Source: CAVQJU01 sp963712905 (GTDB taxonomy: Bacteria > Acidobacteriota > Vicinamibacteria > Vicinamibacterales > CAVVIG01). Taken from it: a DNA stretch of 64,000 bases. The notes below the pieces were generated by a model. That model did not search any database, was not told the origin of the DNA, and was given only the letters and a program-made list of their open reading frames with translations. The stretch is taken from assembly GCA_963712905.1 (NCBI GenBank), contig CAVQJU010000005.1, forward strand, positions 1-64,000. Direction: 5' to 3'. Made by a program: the position numbers and the translations under genes. Positions 29,855 through 38,593 of the stretch are shown here, piece after piece (position 1 is the stretch's first letter; the number at the start of each line of letters is the position of its first letter).

Positions 29855-31768
29855 TCAGAACCTGAGCGTCAGCCCGCCCACGACACGTTTGGGGGCCCGC
29901 ACGACGAGCAACTCGTCGTAGAGCGACTGATCCAGCCCCGCATCGTGGAAGAAGTTGCGGACGGCCACGAGCATCTCCCATTTGGCCGAGCTGAAGTCCA
30001 TGAACGGGAGCGCCTGACGCACCTGGACGTCGAATCGGGCGTCGACGGCGGAGCCACCCATCGCATCGCCCCGGACGAAGCCGTCGCTCAACCGGCAGAG
30101 GAACGTCACGCGTGTCGACGTTTCGGGCACCTCGGCTTCGATGGACGTCGTGAGGTCGTGGACGCGATCGTGGACCGGTCCGGCCAGCGTCGGCGCGAAC
30201 AGCACGAAATACGTGCGCGTCTCGAGCGGGCTTCGTTCGGTACGCGCGAACGAGTACTCCACCGAACCGTGCACCCGCTCGGCAATGACGGTCTTCACGC
30301 TGGCGGCGTAGCCGTGGGCCACGACGCCACCGCTGTTCGCGACGAAGTAGTGCCCCAGCGTGGCGGGCGTGAACAGCGTGACGATCTGGTTGTCGACCTG
30401 CTGGCTGAACGCCCGCACGGACACGGTGGTCGCGGGGGTGAGGTCGCGCTCGATTCCCGCCTCCAGGTGCAGCGTGCGCTCGGCCACGAGCGGGGTGCCG
30501 TCGATCGCCGCGGAGAACGTCCGCTGCGGCGGCAGCCAGATGCCGGTGTCCGCCGGCGGCAGGAACTCCTCCGCGCCCGGCGCCAGCGCGCGCAGCGAGA
30601 CCAGCGTGTTGACGCGCGTGTGAGGCGCGGGCGTCAGCACGAGGGCGACGCGCGGGCTCAGCAGGCTCTTGCCCTCGAGATAATCGTAGTGGGCGAACCT
30701 GGTGCCGTAGGTCACCGAGACGGCGCGCGTCACCGTGAAGGTATCGAAGCCGTGCATCGTGCCCACGTTGCGGCTGCCGTCGGTGACGTTGCGCAGGGCC
30801 GCGAAGTTGCCGCCGTCGTACCGCTGCGTGCTGTACGAGAGGCCGATGTCGTAGCGATGCCGCGCCTGCGCGCGCGTCACGTAGTCGCCGAAGACCACCC
30901 ACGACGCGATATCACCCTGCGTCAACGCGCCGCGAACCGTCCAGTCCGCGCGGTCGCCGACCGGGGCGCCCAGCAGGATGTTGGCGACGCTGCGGCTGGC
31001 GAGCGCCTTGGTGGTGAACAGATCGAGCGGCGCCTCGAACGAACTGGTCGTGAGCAGGTTGACCTGGCCGAAGAACGGGGTGTCTGCGAAGAAGCTCGAG
31101 GCGATGTGGGCCGCGCCGCTCGAAGCACCCGCGGACCGGCCGCCATCCACGTATCCGCCGTTGCCCGCGACGCCTGGTACGGAGGCCGCCTCGGCCACCA
31201 TCACCTGATCCACCGCCTCGTTCAGGATGCTGCGGCGGGCGTGGCGAAGGCGCCATTCGATCTCGCTGTCCTTTGGCTTGTCTCCGGTGTCAGCTGATGC
31301 GGCGACGGGCGGTTCGGCCTCGCGGGACACCGGCTCGACGGCCTCGCCCAGCCCGCCGACGGAGGCCGGCACGATTGGCGGTGTCGACGCAGCCGCGGCT
31401 GGAGTCGCGCGGCGGAGGGCAATGATGGAAGACGCGCGGGTACTGGCCAGCACCTGCACTGTCTGCCCACGGGGCGCGCTGAACCCGGAAATATGCGCCC
31501 TGACCAGATACGGCCCCGGCGCGAGCGAACGCAGCGTCACGCGTCCCAACGAGTCAGTGACGCCGAACACGGTGCCGGCTCCCGTCGCCGAGACGACCGC
31601 CCCCGCCACCGGCACGCCGGATTCGTCCTGGACCAGGCTCTCAATCGTGCCGGACGAGGAAGACACCGCCCGCGCCGCCGCCTGCGCTGTCTGCGCCAGG
31701 ACAGGGAGCGGAGCACACACCATCCCGACGCCGACCGCGAGAGCGATCAATCCGGATGCGTGTCTCAT
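29855..31768 (-). CDS. Outer-membrane TonB-receptor-like protein with carboxypeptidase-regulatory-like domain
   Basis: A 637-aa exported protein: signal peptide ending at VLAQ (about residue 26), a carboxypeptidase-D regulatory-like domain (VQDESGVPVAGAVVSATGAG, about 45-115), a Pro/Ala-rich linker, then alternating beta-strand sequence to the C-terminal Phe typical of outer-membrane barrels. It is shorter than most TonB-dependent receptors and I see no clear TonB box or plug domain. Acidobacteria carry many such Oar-like proteins; the cargo is unknown. It sits 29 bases after the secreted protein gene and probably shares its promoter. Confidence 0.75.
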   Translation of the reverse strand: MRHASGLIALAVGVGMVCAPLPVLAQTAQAAARAVSSSSGTIESLVQDESGVPVAGAVVSATGAGTVFGVTDSLGRVTLRSLAPGPYLVRAHISGFSAPRGQTVQVLASTRASSIIALRRATPAAAASTPPIVPASVGGLGEAVEPVSREAEPPVAASADTGDKPKDSEIEWRLRHARRSILNEAVDQVMVAEAASVPGVAGNGGYVDGGRSAGASSGAAHIASSFFADTPFFGQVNLLTTSSFEAPLDLFTTKALASRSVANILLGAPVGDRADWTVRGALTQGDIASWVVFGDYVTRAQARHRYDIGLSYSTQRYDGGNFAALRNVTDGSRNVGTMHGFDTFTVTRAVSVTYGTRFAHYDYLEGKSLLSPRVALVLTPAPHTRVNTLVSLRALAPGAEEFLPPADTGIWLPPQRTFSAAIDGTPLVAERTLHLEAGIERDLTPATTVSVRAFSQQVDNQIVTLFTPATLGHYFVANSGGVVAHGYAASVKTVIAERVHGSVEYSFARTERSPLETRTYFVLFAPTLAGPVHDRVHDLTTSIEAEVPETSTRVTFLCRLSDGFVRGDAMGGSAVDARFDVQVRQALPFMDFSSAKWEMLVAVRNFFHDAGLDQSLYDELLVVRAPKRVVGGLTLRF

Positions 31769-31797
31769 GTGCCCCCCGGCGGCCGCGGGCCGCGCGG

Positions 31798-32862
31798 TTA
31801 CCCGGCGGTGACGGTGAAGTTAATGTCCCGTGTCAGCGACTTGTTCGCGAGCTTGTCGGTGACTTTGATCTCGAGCCGGTAGTCACCATCCGGGAACGAG
31901 GCGAGTGGGACAGCCTGACCGGTCTGCAGCTGGTGTCCCTGCGTCATATCGAACTGCGGAGGCAGCGTCGTCGCGTTCAGGGCCTGCGGGTTCGTCTTGT
32001 TGAAGAACTTCTCGGCCGCGCCTGCGGGCTTCTGGTAGAAGTTGTATTCGACCGTGACGTCCGGCTTGTTCATCGCGTCGGTCTTCGGGTTGTAGATGAG
32101 CATGAAGGTCGACAGCTCGGCCTTCTTGCTGAACTTCATGTCGAAAGCCGGGGTGATTTCCATCATCCCCAACGCATACGGCCGCTCGGCCTGTTCGTTC
32201 GGAGACAGCGGCGCGTTCAGCGGCTCGATCTTCTGGGCGATGATGACGGAGCTGGTCGTGAGGTCGGCGTTCCAGAAGTCCGGCACCGTCACCGTCTGCT
32301 TGATCAGCGACATCTTGGGCGCCGGCGCGTTCTTCTGCTGCGAGGCGGCTTCCTTGACCACGACGTAGACGTCGTAGCTCCCGCCGGCGACGGTGAACGA
32401 CCGGCTGATCTTCGCGGGCCCGGTCTGGCCGGCCGTTACGGGGATGGTGTTCAGGTCTTCGTACGCGAAGCGCGGGGCTGCCGGCTTCTTGTCGTCCTTT
32501 TTCTCGTCCTTACCTGCCGGCACAGCAGCCGGTGCGGCGGCGGCCGCGTCCTTCGAGACGACCCGCCAGTACAGCGACACCGTCTGGCCGGTGGCCTTCG
32601 ACGGGTCGTACGTCACCGTGAACGGGATGTACTGTTTGTTGCCGGTCGCCTTCAGGAAGTCCTCGTGCACCCACGACAGCCCGAGGTCGTTCGGCGCGGG
32701 CTGGCCCGCCGCCACGCCGTCCACGAAACGGACGACGTCCTGAATTTCCTTTTTCTGCGCATCGCTCTGCTTCTTGTCGTCCTTTTTCTGCGCGACCAGC
32801 GCGACAGAGAACGCCAAGGCCACCACAGTCGACAGCGCCGTGATGCTACGCCAATTCACCAT
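31798..32862 (-). CDS. Exported protein with Ig-like C-terminal region
   Basis: A 354-aa protein of unknown function. Signal peptide (LSTVVALAFSVALVAQ), then a Lys/Asp/Gln-rich mature N-terminus (KKDDKKQSDAQKKE) and predominantly beta-strand sequence. The end (GDYRLEIKVTDKLANKSLTRDINFTV) looks like the FlgD/Ig-like ending common in secreted acidobacterial proteins. I start it at ATG 32862 because GGAG lies 9 bases upstream; an in-frame GTG at 32877 overlaps that site. It leads a two-gene unit with the outer-membrane barrel gene and has a good promoter. Confidence 0.75.
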   Translation of the reverse strand: MVNWRSITALSTVVALAFSVALVAQKKDDKKQSDAQKKEIQDVVRFVDGVAAGQPAPNDLGLSWVHEDFLKATGNKQYIPFTVTYDPSKATGQTVSLYWRVVSKDAAAAAPAAVPAGKDEKKDDKKPAAPRFAYEDLNTIPVTAGQTGPAKISRSFTVAGGSYDVYVVVKEAASQQKNAPAPKMSLIKQTVTVPDFWNADLTTSSVIIAQKIEPLNAPLSPNEQAERPYALGMMEITPAFDMKFSKKAELSTFMLIYNPKTDAMNKPDVTVEYNFYQKPAGAAEKFFNKTNPQALNATTLPPQFDMTQGHQLQTGQAVPLASFPDGDYRLEIKVTDKLANKSLTRDINFTVTAG

Positions 32863-32900
32863 ACGACTCATCTCCACGAGGAAGTTCCGAGCAACAGCTC

Positions 32901-32929
32901 ATCATAGGCGCGGCCCCAAATCAAGTCAA
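32901..32929 (-). promoter_or_regulatory. Sigma70 promoter of the exported-protein/OM-barrel unit
   Basis: On the minus strand TTGACT (32929-32924), 17 bases, TATGAT (32906-32901). Start of transcription near 32894, leader about 32 nt, ribosome-binding GGAG well placed inside it. Divergent from the glgC promoter about 90 bases away. Confidence 0.75.
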
Positions 32930-32991
32930 ACCCTTCTGTGCATGAGACTTGGTACCGGGGCCGTCCGGCCCGGACCCCCCGTTTTGGCCCA

Positions 32992-33000
32992 TGCTATTAT
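32992..33000 (+). promoter_or_regulatory. Extended -10 promoter of glgC operon
   Basis: TGCTATTAT, an extended -10 element with TG one base before TATTAT. No -35 match is visible. Transcription would start near 33007, about 35 bases before the glgC ATG. The upstream GTCCG-GCC-CGGAC hairpin (about 32963-32975) separates it from the divergent promoter. Confidence 0.5.
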
Positions 33001-33041
33001 CCGATTCTGGCGCGCGCGACGCTCGCCCGACCACTCCACCT

Positions 33042-34331
33042 ATGGCCGCGCTCCTGGACGACACCGTCGCCATCGTGCTCGCGGGCGGCGCCGGTGAGCG
33101 CCTGCACCCGCTGACGAAGGAGCGCGCCAAACCCGCGGTGTTTTTTGGCGGCCCGTACCGCATCATCGACTTCGCGCTGAGCAACTGCATCAACTCCGGC
33201 CTGCGCCGCGTGTTCATCGCGACGCAGTACAAGTCGCTCTCGCTCAACCGCCACATCCGGATGGGGTGGAACATCGTCTCGGAAGAGCTCGGCGAGTTCG
33301 TCGAGATCCTGCCGCCGCAGAAACGCGTCAGCGAGCACTGGTATCAGGGCACGGCCGACGCGGTGTACCAGAATCTCTACTCCATCATGAACGAGAATCC
33401 CCGGCGCCTGATCGTGCTCGCCGGCGATCACGTGTACAAGATGGACTACTCGAAGATGATGCGGTTTCATCAGGAGACCGGGGCGGCGGTCACGGTCGCG
33501 GCCATCGAAGTGCCGGTGGCCGAGGCGTCGCGCTTCGGCGTCGTGGCGGTGGACGAACAGGACCGCATCACGGGGTTCCAGGAAAAGCCGAAAACACCGA
33601 CGCCGGTTCCCCACGCGCCGGGCATCGCACTGGCGTCGATGGGCGTGTACATCTTCGACACGGACATCCTCGTGCGCGAGCTGGAAGCGGATGCGCAGCA
33701 GCCCACGGCACACGACTTCGGCAAGAACATCATCCCGGCGCTGATCCACCGCGCGCCGGTGTACGCGTACCGCTTCTACGACGAGAACAAGAAGGCCTCG
33801 AAGTACTGGCGCGACATCGGCACACTCGACGCGTACTTCGACGCCAACATGGATCTGTGCCACGTGAACCCCGAGTTCAACCTCTACGATCCCGAATGGC
33901 CGCTGCGGACGTATCAGCCGCAGGCGCCGCCGGCGAAGTTCGTCTTCGCCGAGGCCGGCGTCCGGTGCGGCCAGGCGCTCGACTCGCTGATCTCCCTCGG
34001 ATGCATCGTGTCGGGCAGCACCATCCTCGGGAGCGTGCTCTGTCCCAACGTCCGCGTCCACAGCTTCTGCCACGTGGAGCAGTGCATCCTGATGCCGGGC
34101 GTGCGAGTCGGGCGCCATGCCCGCATCCGCCGGGCGATCATCGATCGCGACGTGCTCGTCCCGCGCGGCGCGCTCATCGGCTACAACCTCGAGGAAGACC
34201 GGCGCCGCCACACCGTCACCGACAACGGCGTCGTCGTCGTCACCATCAATGATGAACCGTTCATCGGACCGCTCAGCGACGACGTGCTGAAGTTCGAAGC
34301 GGAAGCGGACCGCCGTGGCGGTGGAGGCTAG
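33042..34331 (+). CDS. glgC: Glucose-1-phosphate adenylyltransferase
   Basis: Makes ADP-glucose for glycogen synthesis, usually the regulated step. 429 aa from ATG 33042. N-terminal nucleotidyltransferase site VLAGGAGERLHPLTKERAKPA, then GPYRIIDFALSNCINSG, GTADAVYQN, VLAGDHVYKMDY and YWRDIGTLDAYFDANMDL; C-terminal left-handed beta-helix (SGSTILGSVLCPNVRVHSFCHVE). First gene of a three-gene unit with eno and gpmA, so storage and lower glycolysis appear co-expressed. A short in-frame extension upstream of the ATG has no similarity. Confidence 0.95.
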   Translation: MAALLDDTVAIVLAGGAGERLHPLTKERAKPAVFFGGPYRIIDFALSNCINSGLRRVFIATQYKSLSLNRHIRMGWNIVSEELGEFVEILPPQKRVSEHWYQGTADAVYQNLYSIMNENPRRLIVLAGDHVYKMDYSKMMRFHQETGAAVTVAAIEVPVAEASRFGVVAVDEQDRITGFQEKPKTPTPVPHAPGIALASMGVYIFDTDILVRELEADAQQPTAHDFGKNIIPALIHRAPVYAYRFYDENKKASKYWRDIGTLDAYFDANMDLCHVNPEFNLYDPEWPLRTYQPQAPPAKFVFAEAGVRCGQALDSLISLGCIVSGSTILGSVLCPNVRVHSFCHVEQCILMPGVRVGRHARIRRAIIDRDVLVPRGALIGYNLEEDRRRHTVTDNGVVVVTINDEPFIGPLSDDVLKFEAEADRRGGGG

Positions 34332-34332
34332 G

Positions 34333-35652
34333 GTGAAGATCACACGAGTTGTCGGACGGGAAATCCTGGACTCGAGAGGGAATCCGACCGTCGAAGTGGA
34401 CGTGACGCTCGAGGGCGGCGCCTTCGGGCGGGCTGCCGTTCCGTCCGGCGCCTCGACCGGCGAGCGCGAAGCGCTCGAGCTGCGCGATGGCGACGCGTCC
34501 CGGTACGGCGGCAAGGGCGTCCGCAAGGCCGTCGGCCACATCAACAGGACGATCTCGAAGGCGCTGGTGAACCGCGAGCTCGACCAGCGCGGCCTGGACG
34601 AGGCGATGATCGCCCTGGACGGAACGCCCACCAAGAGCGAGCTGGGCGCCAACGCCATCCTGGGCGTGTCGATGGCGGCCGCGCGCGCGTCGGCCGCGGC
34701 CGCGGGCGTCCCGCTCTACCGCCACTTCGGCGCGCTGTACGGCGGCGATCGGTTCACGCTGCCCGTCCCGATGATGAACATCCTCAACGGCGGCGCGCAC
34801 GCCGACAGCAGCGTCGACTTCCAGGAATTCATGGTCGTGCCGGTCGGCGCCGGGTCGTTCGCCGAAGCGCTCCGCATGGGCGCCGGCGTCTTTCACGCGC
34901 TTCGCGGCATCCTGAAGGGGCGCGGCCAGTCGACGGGCGTCGGCGACGAAGGCGGGTTCGCGCCCAATCTGAAGTCGAACAAAGAGGCCATCGACGTCGT
35001 GCTCGAGGCCGTCGCGAAGACAGGACTGACGGCCGGCCGCGACGTGTGCCTGGCGCTCGACGTCGCGTCGAGCGAGCTCTGGGCCCCCTCGACTTCGCTC
35101 GGGTCAGGGGGCGGCGGCCGGTATGTGTTCAAGAAATCCGGCGAGCCCGACCGCACATCCGATCAGATGATCCGGCTCTACGAAGACTGGCTGCGCCAGT
35201 ATCCGATCGTGTCGATCGAAGACGGCCTCGCCGAGGGCGACTGGGACGGATGGAAGTCCCTGACGACCGCAATAGGCGGGCGCGTCCAGCTGGTGGGCGA
35301 CGATGTCTTCGTCACGAACCCGTCGATTCTCGAGCGGGGAATCGCCGAAGGCATCGGCAACGCGCTGCTGGTCAAACTCAATCAGATCGGCACGGTGACC
35401 GAAACGCTCGACGCCATGCACATGGCGAGCGCGGCGGGTTACGTCTCGATCGTCTCCCACCGGTCCGGTGAAACCGAGGATTCGACCATCGCCGATCTCT
35501 CGGTAGGCACGGCCGCAGGACAGATCAAGACCGGTTCGGCCAGCCGGACCGATCGCGTCTGCAAATACAACCAGCTCCTCCGCATCGAAGAAGAACTCGG
35601 CTCCGCCGCGAAGTACGCGGGACGGAGCGCCATCAAGAACCTGGGCGCATGA
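34333..35652 (+). CDS. eno: Enolase with an in-frame repeat insertion
   Basis: Interconverts 2-phosphoglycerate and phosphoenolpyruvate. 439 aa from GTG 34333, which has GGAGG 5 bases upstream and gives the usual KITRVVGREILDSRGNPTVE start; the GTG at 34315 is less likely. Catalytic elements are present: GASTGEREALELRDGD, VGDEGGFAPNL (general acid Glu), SIEDGLAEGDW, LLVKLNQIGT and VSHRSGETEDS. Between DVASSEL and RYVFKKSGE the chain has about eight extra residues (APSTSLGSGG) compared with other enolases, produced by a REP-like palindrome at 35085-35110 that keeps the frame. This loop is on the surface, so activity is probably retained. Confidence 0.95.
   Translation: MKITRVVGREILDSRGNPTVEVDVTLEGGAFGRAAVPSGASTGEREALELRDGDASRYGGKGVRKAVGHINRTISKALVNRELDQRGLDEAMIALDGTPTKSELGANAILGVSMAAARASAAAAGVPLYRHFGALYGGDRFTLPVPMMNILNGGAHADSSVDFQEFMVVPVGAGSFAEALRMGAGVFHALRGILKGRGQSTGVGDEGGFAPNLKSNKEAIDVVLEAVAKTGLTAGRDVCLALDVASSELWAPSTSLGSGGGGRYVFKKSGEPDRTSDQMIRLYEDWLRQYPIVSIEDGLAEGDWDGWKSLTTAIGGRVQLVGDDVFVTNPSILERGIAEGIGNALLVKLNQIGTVTETLDAMHMASAAGYVSIVSHRSGETEDSTIADLSVGTAAGQIKTGSASRTDRVCKYNQLLRIEEELGSAAKYAGRSAIKNLGA
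35085..35110. repeat. REP-like palindrome inserted inside enolase
   Basis: An imperfect 26-base inverted repeat bounded by CCCCT and AGGGG, with inner CGA-TCG pairing. It is a variant of the CCCTGAGCGAAGTCGAAGGG-type interspersed repeats found in many environmental bacteria (general knowledge). It lies wholly inside eno and contributes about eight codons. Confidence 0.65.
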
Positions 35653-36398
35653 TCAAGCTCGTATTGCTGCGGCACGGCGAAAGTCTCTGGAACAAGGAAA
35701 ACCGGTTCACCGGCTGGTACGACGTCGACCTCTCGGAGCGGGGCCGCGCCGAAGCCGAAGAGGCCGGGCGGCTGCTTCGCGAGGCGGGATTCACGTTCGA
35801 CGTCGCCTACACCTCGGTGCTCAAGCGCGCCATCAGGACGCTGTGGGCTGCGCTCGACGCGCTGGATCTCCTCTGGATTCCGGTGATCAAGAGCTGGCGC
35901 CTGAACGAGCGCCACTACGGCGCGCTCCAGGGATTGAACAAGGCCGAGACCGCGGCGAAACACGGCGACGCGCAGGTCAAGATCTGGCGGCGCAGCTACG
36001 ACATTCCGCCTCCGGCGCTGACGCCAGACGATCCGCGCCACGCGGCCGACGACCCGCGCTACGCCGGGCTCACCGCAGCCGAGTTGCCGCTGACCGAGTC
36101 GCTCAAGGACACGGTCGCGCGCTTCCTTCCTTACTGGCACCAGACGATCGCGCCAGCCATCCAGGCGGGCCAGCGGGTAATCATCGCGGCGCACGGCAAC
36201 AGCCTCCGCGCGCTGGTCAAGTACCTGGACGATGTGCCGGAGTCGGAAATCGTCGAGCTGAACATTCCGACGGGCATCCCGCTTGTGTACGAGCTGGACG
36301 ACAACCTGAAGCCCATCCGCCACTACTACCTGGGTGATCCTGCGGCCGCCGCCGCTGCGGCGGCGCGCGTGGCCGCCCAGGCAATGAAAAAAACGTAG
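35649..36398 (+). CDS. gpmA: 2,3-bisphosphoglycerate-dependent phosphoglycerate mutase
   Basis: Interconverts 3- and 2-phosphoglycerate through a phospho-histidine. 249 aa. RHGES (8-12) carries the phosphorylated His; FTGWYDVDLSERG, ERHYGALQGLNKAE and the second catalytic His in AAHGNSLRAL follow. It overlaps the eno stop (ATGA). The last residues (AAAAAAARVAAQAMKKT) are an Ala-rich tail, and the stop codon TAG lies within the first unit of a heptamer repeat array. Confidence 0.96.
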   Translation: MIKLVLLRHGESLWNKENRFTGWYDVDLSERGRAEAEEAGRLLREAGFTFDVAYTSVLKRAIRTLWAALDALDLLWIPVIKSWRLNERHYGALQGLNKAETAAKHGDAQVKIWRRSYDIPPPALTPDDPRHAADDPRYAGLTAAELPLTESLKDTVARFLPYWHQTIAPAIQAGQRVIIAAHGNSLRALVKYLDDVPESEIVELNIPTGIPLVYELDDNLKPIRHYYLGDPAAAAAAAARVAAQAMKKT

Positions 36399-36506
36399 AA
36401 CGCAGAACGGCGAACGTAGAAAACGAAAAGGCCGGCGCGCCCTGCGGCGGCCGGCCTTTTGCTGTTTCCTGACTTCTACGTTCAGCGTTCTACATTTACG
36501 TTTTTC
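36392..36506. repeat. Heptamer-repeat hairpin between gpmA and convergent gene
   Basis: Left arm: AACGTAG, AACGCAG, AACGGCG, AACGTAG (36392-36419), exact 7-base period. Right arm 36474-36500 in inverted orientation: TTCTACG, TTCAGCG, TTCTACA, TTTACG. Between them sits the terminator 36426-36460. The first unit contains the gpmA stop codon, and the right arm ends against the stop of the convergent gene at 36507. Confidence 0.85.
36426..36460. terminator. Bidirectional intrinsic terminator
   Basis: AAAAGGCCGGC and GCCGGCCTTTT form a stem with A-run on one side and T-run on the other, so it can stop transcription from both gpmA and the convergent small gene. The core loop is GC-rich, 13 bases. 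Confidence 0.85.
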
Positions 36507-36815
36507 TTATTCGACCGGCTCCGTGGTCTCGTCCGCAGCAATCCGCAGCGAGCGGAGAAAGCGGCGATCGTTCGCTGTCACTTCAAGAGCCCGGCGTGGC
36601 TGTTGCGCCACGGCCCGCGAAGGCGTGGTCACTTTGGTCAGCGCCGTGTTCTGCGATCTGCTCACGAAGCCGACGACGGCTTCGAGGGTGAGCCGCATTT
36701 CGAAGCCCGCCGCCCGGGCCTTCTCGCGGCACGCCTCCACTTGAGGATTCTCGGCGACCGCGGCGGCAATTGCGTCGGCCAGCTCCCGCGCGAACCGGTT
36801 GACGACGTCGTCCAT
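36507..36815 (-). CDS. Small conserved cytoplasmic protein of unknown function
   Basis: A 102-aa protein that I do not recognise. The N-terminal half is a helical, Ala/Glu-rich segment (DVVNRFARELADAIAAAVAE), followed by VEACREKARAAGFEMRLTLEAVVGFV, which reads like a conserved small alpha/beta domain; the second half is basic. No signal peptide or membrane helix. ATG 36815 is preferred over GTG 36821 because GGGAGG lies 9 bases upstream. Real gene status is supported by that site, by normal codon use and by the shared terminator at its 3' end. Convergent with gpmA, divergent from the mutase gene. Confidence 0.65.
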   Translation of the reverse strand: MDDVVNRFARELADAIAAAVAENPQVEACREKARAAGFEMRLTLEAVVGFVSRSQNTALTKVTTPSRAVAQQPRRALEVTANDRRFLRSLRIAADETTEPVE

Positions 36816-37013
36816 CCTCACTGCCCTCCCTACGCGCGCCGGGCCGGGTACCGGGCGCCTCCCGATCCGAACCTGCCTACACCAGGGCGATGGACAGGGA
36901 CCGGGCGCCAGACGTGTACATGTGTATCGGAAAAGTTCTGAGGTTGCATGAGTCTAAAGCGCGAGTCGCCTGTCTGTCAAGCACTTACGGGCGATGTTGC
37001 CGGCGACTCGGGC

Positions 37014-37019
37014 TACAAT
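37014..37019 (+). promoter_or_regulatory. Possible -10 box of the acyl-CoA mutase operon
   Basis: TACAAT 17 bases before the mutase ATG, without a matching -35 box; the transcript would have a leader of about 10 nt. The rest of the gap 36816-37019 shows no gene. Confidence 0.35.
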
Positions 37020-37036
37020 TCGGGCAGGTCACGCCG

Positions 37037-38593
37037 ATGAGCACCTACACGCCGGACAGCCTCGCCGGTTGGGACGCGGCCACCGCGCTCGGCGAACCCG
37101 GACAGTTCCCGTTCACCCGCGGCATCCATCCGACGATGTACCGCGGCCGCGTGTGGACGATGCGCCAGTACGCGGGGTTCGGAAGTGCCGCGGAATCCAA
37201 CCGGCGCTACCGGTATCTCCTCGAGCACGGCGTCAACGGGCTGAGCGTGGCGTTCGATCTGCCGACGCAGATGGGTTACGACTCCGACCACGCGCTCGCG
37301 GCCGGCGAAGTCGGCAAGGTCGGCGTCGCGATCGATTCGGTGGACGACATGGCCGCTTTGTTCGACGGCATCCCGCTCGATCGCGTCTCGACGTCGATGA
37401 CGATCAACGCCACCGCGATCGTGCTGCTCGCGCTGTACATCGCCGTCGCGCGACGGCAGGGGCTCACCGGATCGGCGCTGACGGGCCTGTCCGGCACGAT
37501 TCAGAACGACATCCTCAAGGAGTACGTCGCGCGGGGCACCTACATCTATCCGCCTCGCCCCTCGCTTCGCATCGTCACCGACATCGTCGCCTACTGCGAT
37601 CGCGAGCTGCCCGCCTGGAACTCGATCTCGATCAGCGGCTATCACATCCGGGAAGCGGGCTCGACGGCGGTGCAGGAAGTGGCGTTCACCTTCGCTCATG
37701 CGATCGCGTACGTGCAGTCGGCGATTGACGCGGGCCTCGACGTCAACCAGTTCGGGCAGCGGCTCTCGTTCTTCTTCAACGCCCACAACAATTTTCTGGA
37801 AGAAATCGCCAAGTTCCGGGCGGCCCGGCGCCTGTGGGCGACGATCATGCGCGACCGGTTCGGCGCGGCCAACCCCCGCGCGCAGCAGCTGCGCTTTCAC
37901 ACGCAGACGGCGGGCAGCACGCTGACCGCGCAGCAGCCCGACAACAACATCGTGCGCGTCGCGCTGCAGGCGCTGGCCGCCGTGCTCGGCGGCACGCAGT
38001 CGCTGCATTGCAACAGCCGCGACGAAGCGCTGGCGCTTCCCACGGAGGAAGCCGCGGGCATCGCGCTTCGCACGCAGCAGATCATCGCGGCAGAAAGCGG
38101 CGTGACCAATACCGTCGATCCCGTCGGCGGCTCGTACGCCATCGAGGCGATGACCAACGAGATCGAGCGCGAGGCTGCCGCGCTGCTCGCGCGCATCGAG
38201 CAACGGGGTGGAACGCTGGCCGCGATCGAAGCCGGGTTCATCCAGCGCGAGATCCAGGAATCGGCGTACAGGACGCAACAGTCCATCGACTCGGGCGAGT
38301 CCGTCGTCGTCGGCGTGAACAAGTTCGCGGACTCGAGGCCCGGCGGCGTGCCGCTGTTCCAGGCCGATGCGGAAGCGGAGCGGAGCCAGATCGAGCGGCT
38401 GCGGGCCGTGCGGGCCGGCCGCAGCGCGGCGGCCTGGAGCGCCGCGCTCGAGGGCGTGACAAGGGCAGCCACGGACGGCAGCAACCTGGTGCCGTCGATT
38501 CTCGCGGCGGTCGAGGCCCGGGCGACGGTTGGCGAAATCTCGGACGCGATGCGAGCGGTGTTCGGCGTATATCAAGAGACGGCCACGCTGTGA
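37037..38593 (+). CDS. Acyl-CoA mutase large subunit (methylmalonyl-CoA mutase type)
   Basis: Catalytic TIM-barrel subunit of an adenosylcobalamin-dependent acyl-CoA mutase, 518 aa from ATG 37037. Signature segments: PFTRGIHPTMYRGRVWTMRQYAGFG, GLSVAFDLPTQMGYDSDH, SISGYHIREAGSTAVQEVAFTFA and QQPDNNIVRVALQALAAVLGG. The cobalamin-binding domain (DxHxxG) is missing, so it needs a separate small subunit that is not in this window; methylmalonyl-, isobutyryl- or ethylmalonyl-CoA are possible substrates. TGA overlaps the GTG of the ABC ATPase gene (GTGA). An upstream in-frame extension to 36890 has no similarity. Confidence 0.92.
   Translation: MSTYTPDSLAGWDAATALGEPGQFPFTRGIHPTMYRGRVWTMRQYAGFGSAAESNRRYRYLLEHGVNGLSVAFDLPTQMGYDSDHALAAGEVGKVGVAIDSVDDMAALFDGIPLDRVSTSMTINATAIVLLALYIAVARRQGLTGSALTGLSGTIQNDILKEYVARGTYIYPPRPSLRIVTDIVAYCDRELPAWNSISISGYHIREAGSTAVQEVAFTFAHAIAYVQSAIDAGLDVNQFGQRLSFFFNAHNNFLEEIAKFRAARRLWATIMRDRFGAANPRAQQLRFHTQTAGSTLTAQQPDNNIVRVALQALAAVLGGTQSLHCNSRDEALALPTEEAAGIALRTQQIIAAESGVTNTVDPVGGSYAIEAMTNEIEREAAALLARIEQRGGTLAAIEAGFIQREIQESAYRTQQSIDSGESVVVGVNKFADSRPGGVPLFQADAEAERSQIERLRAVRAGRSAAAWSAALEGVTRAATDGSNLVPSILAAVEARATVGEISDAMRAVFGVYQETATL

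Noticed and set aside
36890..37036. N-terminal extension of the acyl-CoA mutase
   Set aside because: No similarity to mutases upstream of ATG 37037, and a -10 box lies within it.
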